Positions 1 to 9,869 are shown, counted from the stretch's first letter. The stretch: DNA of 64,000 nucleotides from Deltaproteobacteria bacterium (GCA_002747175.1 PDTK01000028.1:84237-148236), one strand, 5' to 3'. Program-made: numbers and translations. Notes: generated by a model from the sequence alone, not told the origin.

Positions 1-1
1 C

Positions 2-664
2 GAGGTGGTGCAGGCCAACGGAACCGGTGACGGATATATCAAAATTTTTGCCTATGATGCCACGGAAGCCTTTGCGAACCTGGTCCCCCAGGAAAAACTC
101 GACCTTTGTGTCGTTGCCCTGGATGTTGATCCGGACCTGGACAAAAAGAAAAATGGCAGTTTGTCGGCCTGTATCTGCAACTGGAAAAAACAACACCCGG
201 GTTGTGTGCCCGTCGAAGCAAAGGTTTCCGCCAATTACCTGAATGGAATGATGTCACGCCAGGAAGCCTATCAGCGCGGGGCCGATATCGGCATAATGCT
301 GGATACCCACGGTTTTGTGGCAGAGGGTGCGACGGAATCGGTCTTCATGGTAAAAAACGGCGTTCTGGCAACCGCTCCATTGGGTCGGGTTTTGGCCGGC
401 GTCAGTCGGGACTCTGTTTTAAAAGTCGCCGAATCGTTGGGCATCATGACGCAGGAGCGCTCCATCCGCCCATCAGAACTGCTTGGTGCAGACGAAATCT
501 TTATATCCAGTTCGCCCTTTAAAGTGCTGTCCATTCATCGGATTGAGGACAGATCCCTGCCAACGGTTCCCGGCCCTGTTGCGAGGCAACTGCGAAACAC
601 CCTGGACGCTATATGCGCCGGGAAAAACACCGATTTTAAAAACTGGCTAACACCGCTGGATTGA
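2..664 (+). CDS. Class IV (branched-chain type) aminotransferase, 5'-truncated by window edge
   Basis: PLP-dependent fold-type IV aminotransferase. The visible 220 residues contain the segment around the presumed Schiff-base lysine (KVSANYLN, K73 counting from the GTG at 5) and the family's 'E-GA-TE-S-F-V-NG' cofactor-phosphate segment (EGATESVFMVKNG). The frame is open to the left edge and family members are about 290 aa, so roughly the first 65-70 residues lie outside the window; the GTG at 5 is only the first possible start codon, not a believable one. It lies 180 bp upstream of serA on the same strand, so a role in amino-acid (possibly serine or branched-chain) metabolism is likely. Which amino acid it uses cannot be read from the sequence. 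Confidence 0.85.
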   Translation, partial: EVVQANGTGDGYIKIFAYDATEAFANLVPQEKLDLCVVALDVDPDLDKKKNGSLSACICNWKKQHPGCVPVEAKVSANYLNGMMSRQEAYQRGADIGIMLDTHGFVAEGATESVFMVKNGVLATAPLGRVLAGVSRDSVLKVAESLGIMTQERSIRPSELLGADEIFISSSPFKVLSIHRIEDRSLPTVPGPVARQLRNTLDAICAGKNTDFKNWLTPLD

Positions 665-832
665 ACGGGCCTTTGTTTTTGCGCTACAAACAATAAATGA
701 CAAACCCGTAAAAAATCGGGAATGATCGTTTTTTGTCCTCCCCGCACAGGCGGGAAGTCATTATTATCAAATAGTCAGTAACCATCCGGAAATGGCTAAA
801 AGCGAATCGCTTATTTTAAGTTTGATGACTTA

Positions 833-845
833 AAGGAGGCAAGAT
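833..845 (+). promoter_or_regulatory. Strong Shine-Dalgarno fixing a TTG start for serA
   Basis: AGGAGG at 834-839 sits 5 nt before TTG at 845. No ATG lies nearby in frame. Immediately upstream, TTTAAG and CTTAAA can form a 6-bp hairpin ending at the SD, which could modulate initiation; that last point is inference. Confidence 0.6.
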
Positions 846-2581
846 TGGAAAAACAAAAAGTCATTATCTGCGACCCCATTGCCGAAATCGGCATCGATAT
901 GCTCAAAGAACACTGCCGGGTGGACATTGAAACCGGGATGAGCGAAGAGCGCCTGAAGGAAGTCATCCCCGCCTATGACGCGGCCGTGGTTCGATCCGCA
1001 ACGAAATTCCCCGAATCCGTCATCGACTGTGCGGCCAACCTCAAGGTTATCGGACGCGCCGGGGCGGGACTGGATACGATCGATGTGGCCGCAGCCGGGA
1101 AACGCGGCATTGCCGTGGTCAACTCACCCAATGCCAACTCCGTGGCCGTTGCCGAGCACACCTTCGCCTTGATATTTGCCCTGATCCGCCATCTTCCCCG
1201 GGCCAACGCCGGTATGAAAAACAATCAATGGGAAAAAAAACTGCTCATGGGTACCGGTCTTGCCGGCAAAACGCTTGGGCTGGTGGGATTCGGTAAAATC
1301 GCCCGGCAGGTTGCATCCCGCGCCATTGCATTCGGTATGCACGTTCAAGCTTACCAGAGACGGGCCACGCCGGAAAAAAATAAAAAGCTGGGAGTGGAAA
1401 CCGTCGATCTGAAAACACTTTTCAGCACGTCCGATTTTATTACCCTGCATATTCCCGGAAAACCGGAAAACGCCAATTTTGTCTCCAGCGAACTGATCTC
1501 ACAGATGAAGCCAACTGCCTATATCGTCAATACGGCGCGTGGGGCCATCCTGGATGAAGAAGCGTTGTTGGCGGCACTGGATGAAGGGCGCATTGCCGGC
1601 GCGGCCCTGGATGTCTTCAAGGTCGAACCTGCCATGGACAATCCGCTAATCTCCCATGAACGGGTCATTGCCACACCCCATATCGCCGCAAGCACGGATG
1701 ACGCCCAACAATCGGCGGCCGTCACCATTGCCGAACAGATCCTGGAAATTCTGATTGGCCCCGAACATGAAACCCCCATGAACCTGGCGGTCGTTCCGTT
1801 AGACAAGGTTCTTCCCCATGAAATGATTGATCCCCGAAGGGTCGAAAACCTGATAAAAAAACTCGATGCCTCGGACGTATTCACCAATCCTCCGATCGTG
1901 GTGGCCTCCAACGGGCGTTATGTGGTTCTCGATGGCGCCACCCGGGTATCCTCCTTCAAAAAGAAGGGCTATCCTCACATCATCGTTCAAGTTCTCAGGG
2001 AACAAGAGAATTACACCCTGGACACCTGGTTTCATGCCATTCGGAAAATCGATACGGACAGGCTTCTGTCCATACTGGACGAACTGCCTGAAATCACGAT
2101 CATGAAAAGTGACATAGAAACCGTTCAGGCGGATATGGTTGAACACGGCGGACTCTGTTATATCCAGACCGTTGATAAAACGATCTACCATATCCAGCCC
2201 AAAGCCGGGGCCAACCATCTGGAGGCCCTGAACAAGTTGACCAATACCTATATCAATGCCAGCCATGTCACGCGAACACTGGAAGACAATATCGATATGC
2301 TGCTGGAAGAATTTCCCGATTTGGCTGGCGTGGTCGTTTTTCCCGTTTTTACTTTGGAGCAGGTTCTTCAGATTGCCGATACCGGCAATGTGATGCCGGC
2401 CGGTATAACACGATTCATTATCCCTGGGCGGGTCATGCGGCTGAACGCAGATTTCGCCACCCTGATTTCCGATATGGATCTGGACGAAAAAAACCGTTGG
2501 CTCTATGATCTGGTCGTGGACCGACTGGCCAAAGATCGGGTTCGCTACTATGCCGAGCCTATCTATTTGATGGATGAATAA
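845..2581 (+). CDS. serA: D-3-phosphoglycerate dehydrogenase fused to a ParB/Srx (SbnI/SerK-like) C-terminal domain
   Basis: Residues 1-312 form a complete D-2-hydroxyacid dehydrogenase of the SerA type: the nucleotide motif GFGKIA (148-153), catalytic R232 (NTARGA), E261 (VEP) and H279 (TPHIA). This oxidises 3-phosphoglycerate to 3-phosphohydroxypyruvate, the first step of serine synthesis. Instead of the usual ASB/ACT regulatory domains, residues 316-385 read as a ParB/sulfiredoxin fold: 'PLDKVLPHE' with H325-E326, then 'VVLDGATR' (D363-R367), where SbnI and SerK free-serine kinases carry an HE pair and DGHHR. The remaining residues to 578 bring the C-terminal part to about 265 aa, close to SbnI length (254 aa). 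I infer a serine-binding regulator or serine kinase module; the DGATR variant makes kinase activity uncertain. TTG start with an excellent SD; followed by glyA and sdaA. Confidence 0.85.
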   Translation: MEKQKVIICDPIAEIGIDMLKEHCRVDIETGMSEERLKEVIPAYDAAVVRSATKFPESVIDCAANLKVIGRAGAGLDTIDVAAAGKRGIAVVNSPNANSVAVAEHTFALIFALIRHLPRANAGMKNNQWEKKLLMGTGLAGKTLGLVGFGKIARQVASRAIAFGMHVQAYQRRATPEKNKKLGVETVDLKTLFSTSDFITLHIPGKPENANFVSSELISQMKPTAYIVNTARGAILDEEALLAALDEGRIAGAALDVFKVEPAMDNPLISHERVIATPHIAASTDDAQQSAAVTIAEQILEILIGPEHETPMNLAVVPLDKVLPHEMIDPRRVENLIKKLDASDVFTNPPIVVASNGRYVVLDGATRVSSFKKKGYPHIIVQVLREQENYTLDTWFHAIRKIDTDRLLSILDELPEITIMKSDIETVQADMVEHGGLCYIQTVDKTIYHIQPKAGANHLEALNKLTNTYINASHVTRTLEDNIDMLLEEFPDLAGVVVFPVFTLEQVLQIADTGNVMPAGITRFIIPGRVMRLNADFATLISDMDLDEKNRWLYDLVVDRLAKDRVRYYAEPIYLMDE

Positions 2582-2925
2582 CCATACCCCCTGGTTGCAT
2601 ACAAAATGAGGGGGAGATCGCTTCGCGCCATCGTTTTGTCCTGAGGAATCAAAGGTCATTTGCTGCTAGCTGTGAAGCAGTGTTTCAATTGATTTATTCA
2701 GTTTTATATGATCTATTACAAGTTCAACTATTCATAGTAGGCGATAAATGCCGGGAACGTCTAAACCTTACCGGTTTCACCCAACGCGCACCAACCGACA
2801 TATAAAGCTGTTTTAAACCCAACCTGCCCCGACTGGCAGGCCCGCCAGCGCCGGCATCGACGATCTGACCGGACCTGGCTACGGTCACAAGACGCTTTTG
2901 CACTTCAACGACACGGAGGAAATAC
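2582..2925. other. Intergenic region serA-glyA, 344 bp
   Basis: No convincing ORF. It holds a short GC hairpin (CTGGC/GCCAG, 2833-2848) and an AT-rich stretch around 2685-2735 that could contain the glyA promoter. I looked for the conserved cores of a glycine riboswitch and do not see them. Confidence 0.5.
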
Positions 2926-4170
2926 ATGTTAAATCTGGAAAAATATGACCCGGAACTTTTCAGCGCCATCGACGCCGAACGTCGTCGTCAAATCGATAAT
3001 TTGGAATTGATCGCTTCGGAAAATATCGTCTCGTCACGGGTGAGGGAGGCCACCGGGTCCGTGCTGACCAACAAATATGCCGAAGGATACCCGGCCAAAC
3101 GTTACTATGGCGGCTGCGAATATGTGGACATGGCCGAGAACATCGCCATCGAACGGGCCAAAAAGCTATTTGGCGCGCAGCATGCAAATGTCCAGCCCCA
3201 CTCCGGCTCCCAGGCCAACATGGGGGTTTATTTCGCCACCATTTCCCCCGGTGATACAATTCTCGGAATGGATTTGAGCCACGGCGGGCATCTCACCCAC
3301 GGATCCAAGGTCAATTTCTCGGGAGTTCTTTACAATACCGTCTTTTACGGTGTCGACCGCGAGAACCAGCGTATTGATTTCGATATGGTCCGTGACCAGG
3401 CCCTGAAACACCGGCCGAAAATTATCGTCGCCGGAGCCAGCGCCTATCCGCGCGAAATCGACTTCGCCCGCTTCCGTCAAATTGCCGACGAGGCCGGGGC
3501 GCTGCTGATGGTGGACATGGCCCATATCGCCGGGCTGGTCGCCGCCGGGCTGCACGCCAATCCGACCGCCCACGCCGACGTGGTCACCTCAACGACCCAC
3601 AAGACGCTGCGTGGACCACGGGGAGGGCTGATCCTGTGCAACGATGAAATAGCCCAGAAAATCAATTTTAAAATTTTCCCGGGGATTCAGGGCGGGCCTT
3701 TATGCCATACCATCGCAGCCAAAGCGGTCGCTTTCAGGGAAGCTTCTTCCGAAGCGTTCAGGGCCTACGCCCAACGCGTTATCAACAACGCCCAAGCCCT
3801 GGCCCAGGCGCTTATGGATGCGGGCTATCACCTGACGACCGGGGGGACGGACAACCACCTCATGCTTGTTGATTTAACCAACAAGCAGATCACCGGCAAA
3901 GAAGCCGAGACCGTCCTGGACAGGGCCGGAATTACCGTCAACAAAAATACGGTTCCCTTCGAGACCCGAAGTCCCTTCGTGACCAGCGGTATCCGCATCG
4001 GGGTTCAGGCCCTGACCTCAAGGGGCATGCGGGAGGACGACATGCGCCAGATCGCCACATATATCGACCAGGCATTGACCTCTCGGACGAGCGAGACAAA
4101 AATCGATGCCATCCGGGCCGAGGTCAGAACCCTTTCGCACTCATTTCCTGATTTTCTGGACGATATGTAA
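2926..4170 (+). CDS. glyA: Serine hydroxymethyltransferase
   Basis: Cytosolic PLP enzyme converting L-serine and tetrahydrofolate to glycine and 5,10-methylene-THF. Full length (414 aa) with the N-terminal signature NLELIASEN (25-33), the '[18 protein letters not shown]' substrate segment and the Schiff-base lysine K226 in [15 protein letters not shown] at 2926 preceded by GGAGG (2914-2918). It lies between serA and the serine dehydratase, so the cluster can both make serine and drain it to glycine/C1 units or pyruvate. Nothing odd in the sequence. Confidence 0.97.
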   Translation: MLNLEKYDPELFSAIDAERRRQIDNLELIASENIVSSRVREATGSVLTNKYAEGYPAKRYYGGCEYVDMAENIAIERAKKLFGAQHANVQPHSGSQANMGVYFATISPGDTILGMDLSHGGHLTHGSKVNFSGVLYNTVFYGVDRENQRIDFDMVRDQALKHRPKIIVAGASAYPREIDFARFRQIADEAGALLMVDMAHIAGLVAAGLHANPTAHADVVTSTTHKTLRGPRGGLILCNDEIAQKINFKIFPGIQGGPLCHTIAAKAVAFREASSEAFRAYAQRVINNAQALAQALMDAGYHLTTGGTDNHLMLVDLTNKQITGKEAETVLDRAGITVNKNTVPFETRSPFVTSGIRIGVQALTSRGMREDDMRQIATYIDQALTSRTSETKIDAIRAEVRTLSHSFPDFLDDM

Positions 4171-4204
4171 GCCACATACAATCCAGACATGAGGAACGTC
4201 TTCC

Positions 4205-5407
4205 ATGATGGAATCATTAACAAATCTTTATCGCATCGGTGTCGGGCCATCCAGTAGCCATACCATGGCCCCCAGCCGGGCGACAGCCCGTTTTCTGGAA
4301 AAATACCCGAACGCCGATCATTACCGTGTTACCCTTTACGCCAGCCTGGCGGCCACCGGTAAGGGCCATCTGACAGACAAGGCAATCGAAGAGGCCACCT
4401 TCCCCCGCTCCCTGGAGATCGTCTGGAAGAAAGACGATGAACTGCCCCACCATCCCAATGGAATGCGCTTCGAGGCCCTGGATGAAACCGGCAATACCAT
4501 CGGCACCTGGGATGTGTACAGCATCGGTGGCGGGGCCCTCATGGACGACGATAGCACGGTCAAAGAAGCCGGTGTTTATGCCCTTACGACCATGGAAGAG
4601 CTGCTATCCCATTTTTCCCAAACGGGAAAATCCTACTGGGAATATGTCGAACAATGTGAAGGCAAGAAGATCTGGTCCTTTTTGGAAGGCGTTTGGGAAA
4701 CCATGCAGGAATCCCTGGAGAGGGGATTGAACAACGAAGGGGTGATTCCCGGAGGATTGGGAATCTCCAGGCGGGCACGCTCACTGCACACCAAAGCCCA
4801 GACCCTTAACGCCCGTTTCAAAAATGACGGCCTGATTGCCGCATATGCCTATGCCGTATCCGAAGAAAATGCCACCAAGGGAACGATCGTGACTGCGCCC
4901 ACCTGTGGCGCCTGCGGTGTCATCCCGGCAGTACTCAATTTCCTGTCGGGCAGTCTGTCACCCTCTCGATTCGACATCCTCAAGGCCCTTGCAACGGCCG
5001 GGCTCATCGGAAACCTCGTCAAGTTCAACGCGAGCATTTCCGGTGCCGAGGTCGGCTGCCAGGGCGAGGTGGGGACGGCCTGCGCCATGGCTGCGGCGGC
5101 GGCGACCCAATTGATGGGCGGAACCGTCAGACAAATCGAATACGCGGCGGAAATGGGTTTGGAACACCACCTCGGCCTCACCTGCGATCCAGTCGGCGGC
5201 CTGGTTCAGATTCCGTGTATCGAGCGGAACGCCCATGCGGCCACCCGGGCGCTGAGTTGCTGCCATTTTGCCCTTCTGTCCGACGGAATCCATAAAATCA
5301 GCTTCGATGATGTCGTCGCCGTCATGAAAGAAACCGGCCAGGCATTGCCCTTTCTCTATCGAGAGACTTCCGAAGGGGGCCTTGCAAAAGCGTATCGGTC
5401 CGAATAA
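4205..5407 (+). CDS. sdaA: L-serine ammonia-lyase, iron-sulfur dependent, single chain
   Basis: Deaminates L-serine to pyruvate and ammonia using a [4Fe-4S] cluster. The N-terminal [12 protein letters not shown] (12-23) is the hallmark of the beta domain; the alpha domain carries [26 protein letters not shown] and QIPCIERN, the last three holding cysteines of the type that bind the cluster. 400 aa, slightly shorter than E. coli SdaA (454). Translation probably starts at ATG 4205 (or the adjacent ATG 4208) behind GAGGA. It begins 34 bp after glyA, so the two are likely co-transcribed. Convergent with the glycosyltransferase remnant that follows. Confidence 0.93.
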   Translation: MMESLTNLYRIGVGPSSSHTMAPSRATARFLEKYPNADHYRVTLYASLAATGKGHLTDKAIEEATFPRSLEIVWKKDDELPHHPNGMRFEALDETGNTIGTWDVYSIGGGALMDDDSTVKEAGVYALTTMEELLSHFSQTGKSYWEYVEQCEGKKIWSFLEGVWETMQESLERGLNNEGVIPGGLGISRRARSLHTKAQTLNARFKNDGLIAAYAYAVSEENATKGTIVTAPTCGACGVIPAVLNFLSGSLSPSRFDILKALATAGLIGNLVKFNASISGAEVGCQGEVGTACAMAAAAATQLMGGTVRQIEYAAEMGLEHHLGLTCDPVGGLVQIPCIERNAHAATRALSCCHFALLSDGIHKISFDDVVAVMKETGQALPFLYRETSEGGLAKAYRSE

Positions 5408-5528
5408 GGTTCGCCATCCGTACCTGTTCACGAAGGTCAGCCATCTCGGCCATCCGAAGGCCACGGCCACCTGTGGTGCAGGATTGGCAATCGTTCGTTT
5501 TCCATAAACCTTTCGGTGGAAATCGGCT

Positions 5529-5750
5529 ATTGAAGCCCCCACTACCGCCCAGGTTGGTATCATTTCGTATCAACCGGACATCCGGGAAGTTCTCTGCAAC
5601 CATGTCGGCCGTGCCGTCCTGGCCGGCATTGTCGACCACCACGATCTCACAGCTTTCTGGTGGATAATCCATCACTTTCAGAAACGTCAATAATTGTCTG
5701 ACATCCTTAGGTTTGTTCCACGTCACGATGATGATGAGTACGGTGGGCAT
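5529..5750 (-). pseudogene. N-terminal fragment of a GT2 glycosyltransferase
   Basis: Reading leftward from ATG 5750, about 74 residues match the start of a family 2 glycosyltransferase: 'VLIIIVTWNKPKD', 'IVVVDNAGQDGT' and 'NLGGSGGFN'. After that the frame continues only into unrelated sequence running into the 3' end of sdaA. The ATG overlaps the stop of the upstream GT2 gene (ATGA), as expected for an operon member, so this is the stump of a once complete gene cut off at about 5529, which marks the left recombination boundary of the glycan locus. Confidence 0.75.
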
Positions 5751-6658
5751 CAGTCGAACCGGAATTCTCCCATTAAATGACAAATCAGGTTGTTGTGTGC
5801 TTTAAAAGTTCGTAGACGTTTGGAGAGGCTTTCAGGGAGCGGCTCCGGATCGATCGGCTCGCTCAGACCGGCCTTGGCCGCCTGGAAGAAGGTAACGATT
5901 TGTCCGGTCTGCAGCGCCCGGATGAGACCGAATGCCAGCCGTGAGGCAATCATCCATACCGCATCCCGCAGGTTAAAATACCGACGAACAATCCATATAG
6001 TGTTCCGGGTGGGATAGTAGACCTGCCGCCAAGTGGTCCTCCCGCTTGCCGATTCCCGATGAATAACACGACAAGACGGCTCATACTGGATCTCGAATCC
6101 GCTGCGCAAGACGCGAATGGCGGTCTCGATCTCGTTCTGATACAAAAAAAACCGCTCCGGAAACCATCCGATACGCTCGAACAGGTCCCTGCGGATGGCG
6201 AACCCGCACCCAACGAATGCCATGGACAGGCCCGGCCGGTCGGTATCCGGCAGGTGCCAGGTTCGAAACACCTTGCCGTCGGGATATTGAATGCGGCAGG
6301 CCACCACGCCCACGCGGGGACTGCGATCCAGCCGGTCGATGATGCGGTCGATGGTGACACTGTCCCGGGGATGGGAGTCGTCATCCAGTACCATGATGTA
6401 GTCACCGTCGGCATGGCGGAACCCCCGATTGAGCCCGCCGATACCGATATTATTTTCCAGCAGAAAAATGCGCGCCCAGTCGGCCTGGGTCTTTAGAAAA
6501 GCTCGCGTACCATCCGTGGAGCCATTGTCCACGGCCAGCACTTCCACATCCCGGCGGTCGCCCACGATGGACCGCAAGTGTCCCATGGTCAGGCGGGTAT
6601 CGGTCAGTCGATTGTAGTTCAAAACGACAATGCTCAATTTTAAACGATCCGCAAGCAT
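5750..6658 (-). CDS. Family 2 glycosyltransferase (rhamnosyltransferase-like)
   Basis: Inverting GT-A enzyme, about 302 aa. From the ATG at 6658: LSIVVLNYNR at the N-terminus, DNGSTD (44-49), the metal-binding LDDD (91-94), and a membrane-proximal C-terminus. The ATG overlaps the upstream stop as TAATG, which favours this start over upstream in-frame alternatives. It resembles GT2 enzymes that add rhamnose-like residues to O-antigens, but donor and acceptor cannot be assigned. It sits in the minus-strand operon of glycan genes. Confidence 0.85.
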   Translation of the reverse strand: MLADRLKLSIVVLNYNRLTDTRLTMGHLRSIVGDRRDVEVLAVDNGSTDGTRAFLKTQADWARIFLLENNIGIGGLNRGFRHADGDYIMVLDDDSHPRDSVTIDRIIDRLDRSPRVGVVACRIQYPDGKVFRTWHLPDTDRPGLSMAFVGCGFAIRRDLFERIGWFPERFFLYQNEIETAIRVLRSGFEIQYEPSCRVIHRESASGRTTWRQVYYPTRNTIWIVRRYFNLRDAVWMIASRLAFGLIRALQTGQIVTFFQAAKAGLSEPIDPEPLPESLSKRLRTFKAHNNLICHLMGEFRFD

Positions 6659-8052
6659 TACCGTTTGGTTCCCGACGGGTGCATTGCGTTGACCACCTGG
6701 GGATACCACAGGGTCAGTTCCTCACCGGAAGCGATCATCCGGTTGGCGAATTCGACACCCTGCATCAGACTGTGATCCATGTTCCCCACTTCGTAGCGCC
6801 AGGCCCCGAAGCGGCCACGGGAATATATGCCCATGCTTTCCAATTGGCTCAGCAATGGAAAGAGGACCCGGTTGCGCTCCAGACTCGGCGTCGGGTATCC
6901 CTTTTTCTCCGAACGATACCAGGTATGGTGGATCGCGTCCCGACTGGATACCAGATTTGTATTCAACACCCCTTGAATCACATCCTCGACAACACGATCC
7001 GGATCCACGGGTTTGACGCCGCTTTCACTCACTTCCAGCATCAACGACCATTGGGTTCGGCTGTCGGGCACATTCTCCGGCGAATAGTTGCTGAACACGG
7101 TGGCCCGATAAAAGGGACAATTGTCTTCGGGAAAATAAATCCAGCACTTGGTGGACAGACGATCCGGAACCGAGCCCCTAATCCCCAGCCCAACCACATG
7201 GGTGGCCGAATGCTTCAGCTTGCCGGTGTTCGCGCCGGATAAATCCAGCCCGGCCAACCGCACCATATCGGTCAGGGCCATCGTACTCAGGAGAATATCG
7301 TATTGATCGTCGGTTCCGTCCTGGAAAGCCACGGTCCGATGCCGGGGATCAATGGAAACAATTTCCTTGTTCAGGCTGATTTTGTCTGCCGGCAGTTTGG
7401 ATGCCATCCGACGCCAGATGGCGCCGGTCGCCCCCACCCGTGGGAATCGGAAATGGGCGTTCGGTCCCCAGGAAGAATCCTCTTTGCCGGAGATCGATCG
7501 CTTCAGGATCTCCTTCAGGTCAACCGGCGAGACCCTTTCCCCCACCCAAGACCAGTCCATCTGGTCCACCGGACAGGCCCACACCTTAAAATTGTAAGGG
7601 AGCAGAAACCATTTGGCCAGCCCTTCACCGAAGGTGGCCGCGATCCATTGACCGAAATGGGTTGGGAGGTCGGGCCGGCCGTTGCGCTGGATGTCGATGA
7701 TGCCTTCCAGGCACTCCCAGTAGATATCATCGGGCAATCGGTGGATATTGTTTTGCAATGGATAGGGAACGAAGCGCTCCTGCATCCAGATCCAGGCTTC
7801 GCGGCGGTGCTCGATCCACCCCTTGCCATCGTCGAACAGGTTGTCCATCAACCGGTCGAAATACCCATAATGGCTGAACAGGACATGGCCGCCGAAATCC
7901 CACCAAAATCCTTCACCGTCCTGAAAGGATGCCGCCAATCCGCCCCATTGATCACTGCGTTCGCACAACGCCCAGTCATCGTGGCCCAGTTCGTTCAATC
8001 GCCACGCGGCACCTAAACCGCAGGTCCCCCCGCCAATGATGATGATCCGCAT
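6658..8052 (-). CDS. FAD-dependent oxidoreductase of the protoporphyrinogen oxidase / UDP-galactopyranose mutase-like group
   Basis: 464 aa from ATG 8052. The N-terminus is a Rossmann FAD-binding motif (IIIIGGGTCGLGAAWRL, glycines 7, 9 and 12) followed by an ERSDQWGG segment typical of amine-oxidase-fold flavoproteins, and DFGGHVLFSHY recalls UDP-galactopyranose mutase relatives. Such proteins occur in polysaccharide loci next to glycosyltransferases, where they may modify a nucleotide sugar. A TTG at 8067 is an alternative start. True UDP-galactopyranose mutase activity is not demonstrated by the residues I can recognise. Confidence 0.75.
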   Translation of the reverse strand: MRIIIIGGGTCGLGAAWRLNELGHDDWALCERSDQWGGLAASFQDGEGFWWDFGGHVLFSHYGYFDRLMDNLFDDGKGWIEHRREAWIWMQERFVPYPLQNNIHRLPDDIYWECLEGIIDIQRNGRPDLPTHFGQWIAATFGEGLAKWFLLPYNFKVWACPVDQMDWSWVGERVSPVDLKEILKRSISGKEDSSWGPNAHFRFPRVGATGAIWRRMASKLPADKISLNKEIVSIDPRHRTVAFQDGTDDQYDILLSTMALTDMVRLAGLDLSGANTGKLKHSATHVVGLGIRGSVPDRLSTKCWIYFPEDNCPFYRATVFSNYSPENVPDSRTQWSLMLEVSESGVKPVDPDRVVEDVIQGVLNTNLVSSRDAIHHTWYRSEKKGYPTPSLERNRVLFPLLSQLESMGIYSRGRFGAWRYEVGNMDHSLMQGVEFANRMIASGEELTLWYPQVVNAMHPSGTKR

Positions 8053-8071
8053 ATTTTTTTCTATCAATCCT

Positions 8072-9865
8072 TTACCGCATCTGTCCGGGAAACATGCCTT
8101 TCAGAGCGGGTGTGTTATACTGGAGGTCGACATCCAACCTGAAATCTTCGGTATGCCGTGTGCACAGGGGATGATAACAGGGGTCATTCATTATCCACTC
8201 TTTATATCGTGTCATCATCTCTGTCTCCGCCTCTGGATACCTCAGGTCCACCAGACGATGAATCCGGTTTTTCAGAACACCCGACACGTAGGGCGTGTAA
8301 AGGTTGCGGCGCCCTTTTCGAAGCAATTTAAGACAAAAATCGACGTCTGCATATGCGCTGAGCTGTTCGTCGAATCCGCCAACGGATTCAAAACTGGATG
8401 TCGATACCCCCATGAGGTCCCACGATACAGCCGAAAAATTTCTAATCACCGCGGCAAATCGCCAGTGCCCCGGCCCCTGGCAGACGTTCCGATAGGCATA
8501 ACCGGCCACGCCGTTTACACCGAGGAGCATTCCGGTATGATAAAATTTACCGTCGGGATAAGTCAACTGGGTCCCAACTGCTCCGATATCCAGTCGCTGG
8601 GTATGCTCCAGAATCGCCAACGGATAATCGCTGTCCAGCACCTCCACCGTGTCCGGAGAAAAGACCAGCGTACTATGGGAAGCCCGGCGGGCGCCACAGT
8701 TGTATCGGTGTGCCCTATTGCTCTGATCGGCAACCGTCACCACAATCACATCGCCATCTTTTTCCAATCTGCGCCGGATTTCCGTATCACTGTCGCTTAC
8801 CACGACGATGATCTCGACCGGAACGGCGGCCACAGCACAGATGCTTTTGACCGCATCAACCACCATCTCCGAAGAAGATTCGGCAATGATGTGGGAAACC
8901 GATGGATCGTGGACGCGTCTTTTGAGTCGATACACACCCAACCCAGCCCCCGCGCCCCTCACCACGGTGGCGTCTTCGCCGCGCCGCCGAACGGCGTGTT
9001 CCAGTGCCTTGAGGCCGGACGAATAGGCGTAGATCTTACTCATGGGATTGGACGCCAGAGAATCGGATGCCAACCTCCATGAATAGAGAACCATGGGGAT
9101 ATGAACGATCTGCTGTGCCTGCTCGGTAAACCGCAGAAAAAAATCGTAGTCCTGGGCGCCATCGAATCCTGATCGCATGGGACCCACTTTATCGACCATG
9201 GTCTTTCTGCAACAGATCAGATGCATGAAATACATGTGGCTGGTGAACATGTCCGGGTTCCAGTCCGGCTGGAGCCTGGGGGAGTGCCGCCGTCCGTTCT
9301 CATCCATCAGATCTTCATCGCTGTATAGCAGGTCTGCATCCGGGTGCGCGTTGATATAAGCGGTGATTGCTTCGAGGGCAAAAGGCTCGACGTGATCGTC
9401 ATGATCACAAAACACGATGTAATCGCCGGTTGCCAGAGCCAGAGCCCGGTTCGTATTGGCAGCGATGCCTTTATTGGCCGACCCCAAATCCAGTCGGATC
9501 TGGCAGTGTTGCGCCGCTAGTTTTTCAAGATATCTTTTGATCCACGGGTCCGTGGACCCGTCATCGCTGATGCAAATCTCAAAATCCGGGTAGGTTTGGG
9601 CCAGCAATGCTTTCAGCATTGTGGCAAGATAGGCACGGTTGGTATTGTATACCGGCAGGATAAAGGAAAAAAAAGGCCGTGTCTCCATGTTGCGGATTCG
9701 CTGGTGGCTTTCATCAAGGACCGAAGCAATCCGTTCAAGCCATCGGTGGTAGGCCCTTTGCTCCAGAACGTTGCTGATTTTATATAGCCACCCTATCATC
9801 CGGTTAATCAGTCTGACCAGAATCAGGCGCTTCAACCAGTTGGTAGCCTGCCGAGCGGCGCCCAT
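8072..9865 (-). CDS. Large GT2 glycosyltransferase with a second degenerate GT2-like half
   Basis: 597 aa from ATG 9865, which is preceded by GGGGGAT; the alternative upstream start would overlap the previous gene. The first half is a canonical GT-A domain: SFILPVYN (67-74), DDGSTD (101-106), DHDD (154-157). The second half (about 330-560) repeats parts of a GT2 fold (PVEIIVVVSDSD, 'GAVGTQLTYPDGKFYHTG', 'GGFDEQLSAYADVDFCLKL') in the style of O-antigen GT2 enzymes with tandem domains. A short basic amphipathic N-terminus (about 1-35) may attach it to the membrane. Cytoplasmic glycan assembly is likely. Confidence 0.85.
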   Translation of the reverse strand: MGAARQATNWLKRLILVRLINRMIGWLYKISNVLEQRAYHRWLERIASVLDESHQRIRNMETRPFFSFILPVYNTNRAYLATMLKALLAQTYPDFEICISDDGSTDPWIKRYLEKLAAQHCQIRLDLGSANKGIAANTNRALALATGDYIVFCDHDDHVEPFALEAITAYINAHPDADLLYSDEDLMDENGRRHSPRLQPDWNPDMFTSHMYFMHLICCRKTMVDKVGPMRSGFDGAQDYDFFLRFTEQAQQIVHIPMVLYSWRLASDSLASNPMSKIYAYSSGLKALEHAVRRRGEDATVVRGAGAGLGVYRLKRRVHDPSVSHIIAESSSEMVVDAVKSICAVAAVPVEIIVVVSDSDTEIRRRLEKDGDVIVVTVADQSNRAHRYNCGARRASHSTLVFSPDTVEVLDSDYPLAILEHTQRLDIGAVGTQLTYPDGKFYHTGMLLGVNGVAGYAYRNVCQGPGHWRFAAVIRNFSAVSWDLMGVSTSSFESVGGFDEQLSAYADVDFCLKLLRKGRRNLYTPYVSGVLKNRIHRLVDLRYPEAETEMMTRYKEWIMNDPCYHPLCTRHTEDFRLDVDLQYNTPALKGMFPGQMR

Positions 9866-9869
9866 GATT

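Noticed and set aside
2582..2925. Glycine riboswitch or T-box in front of glyA
   Set aside because: The gap is long enough, but I could not find the conserved cores; only one short GC hairpin is visible.
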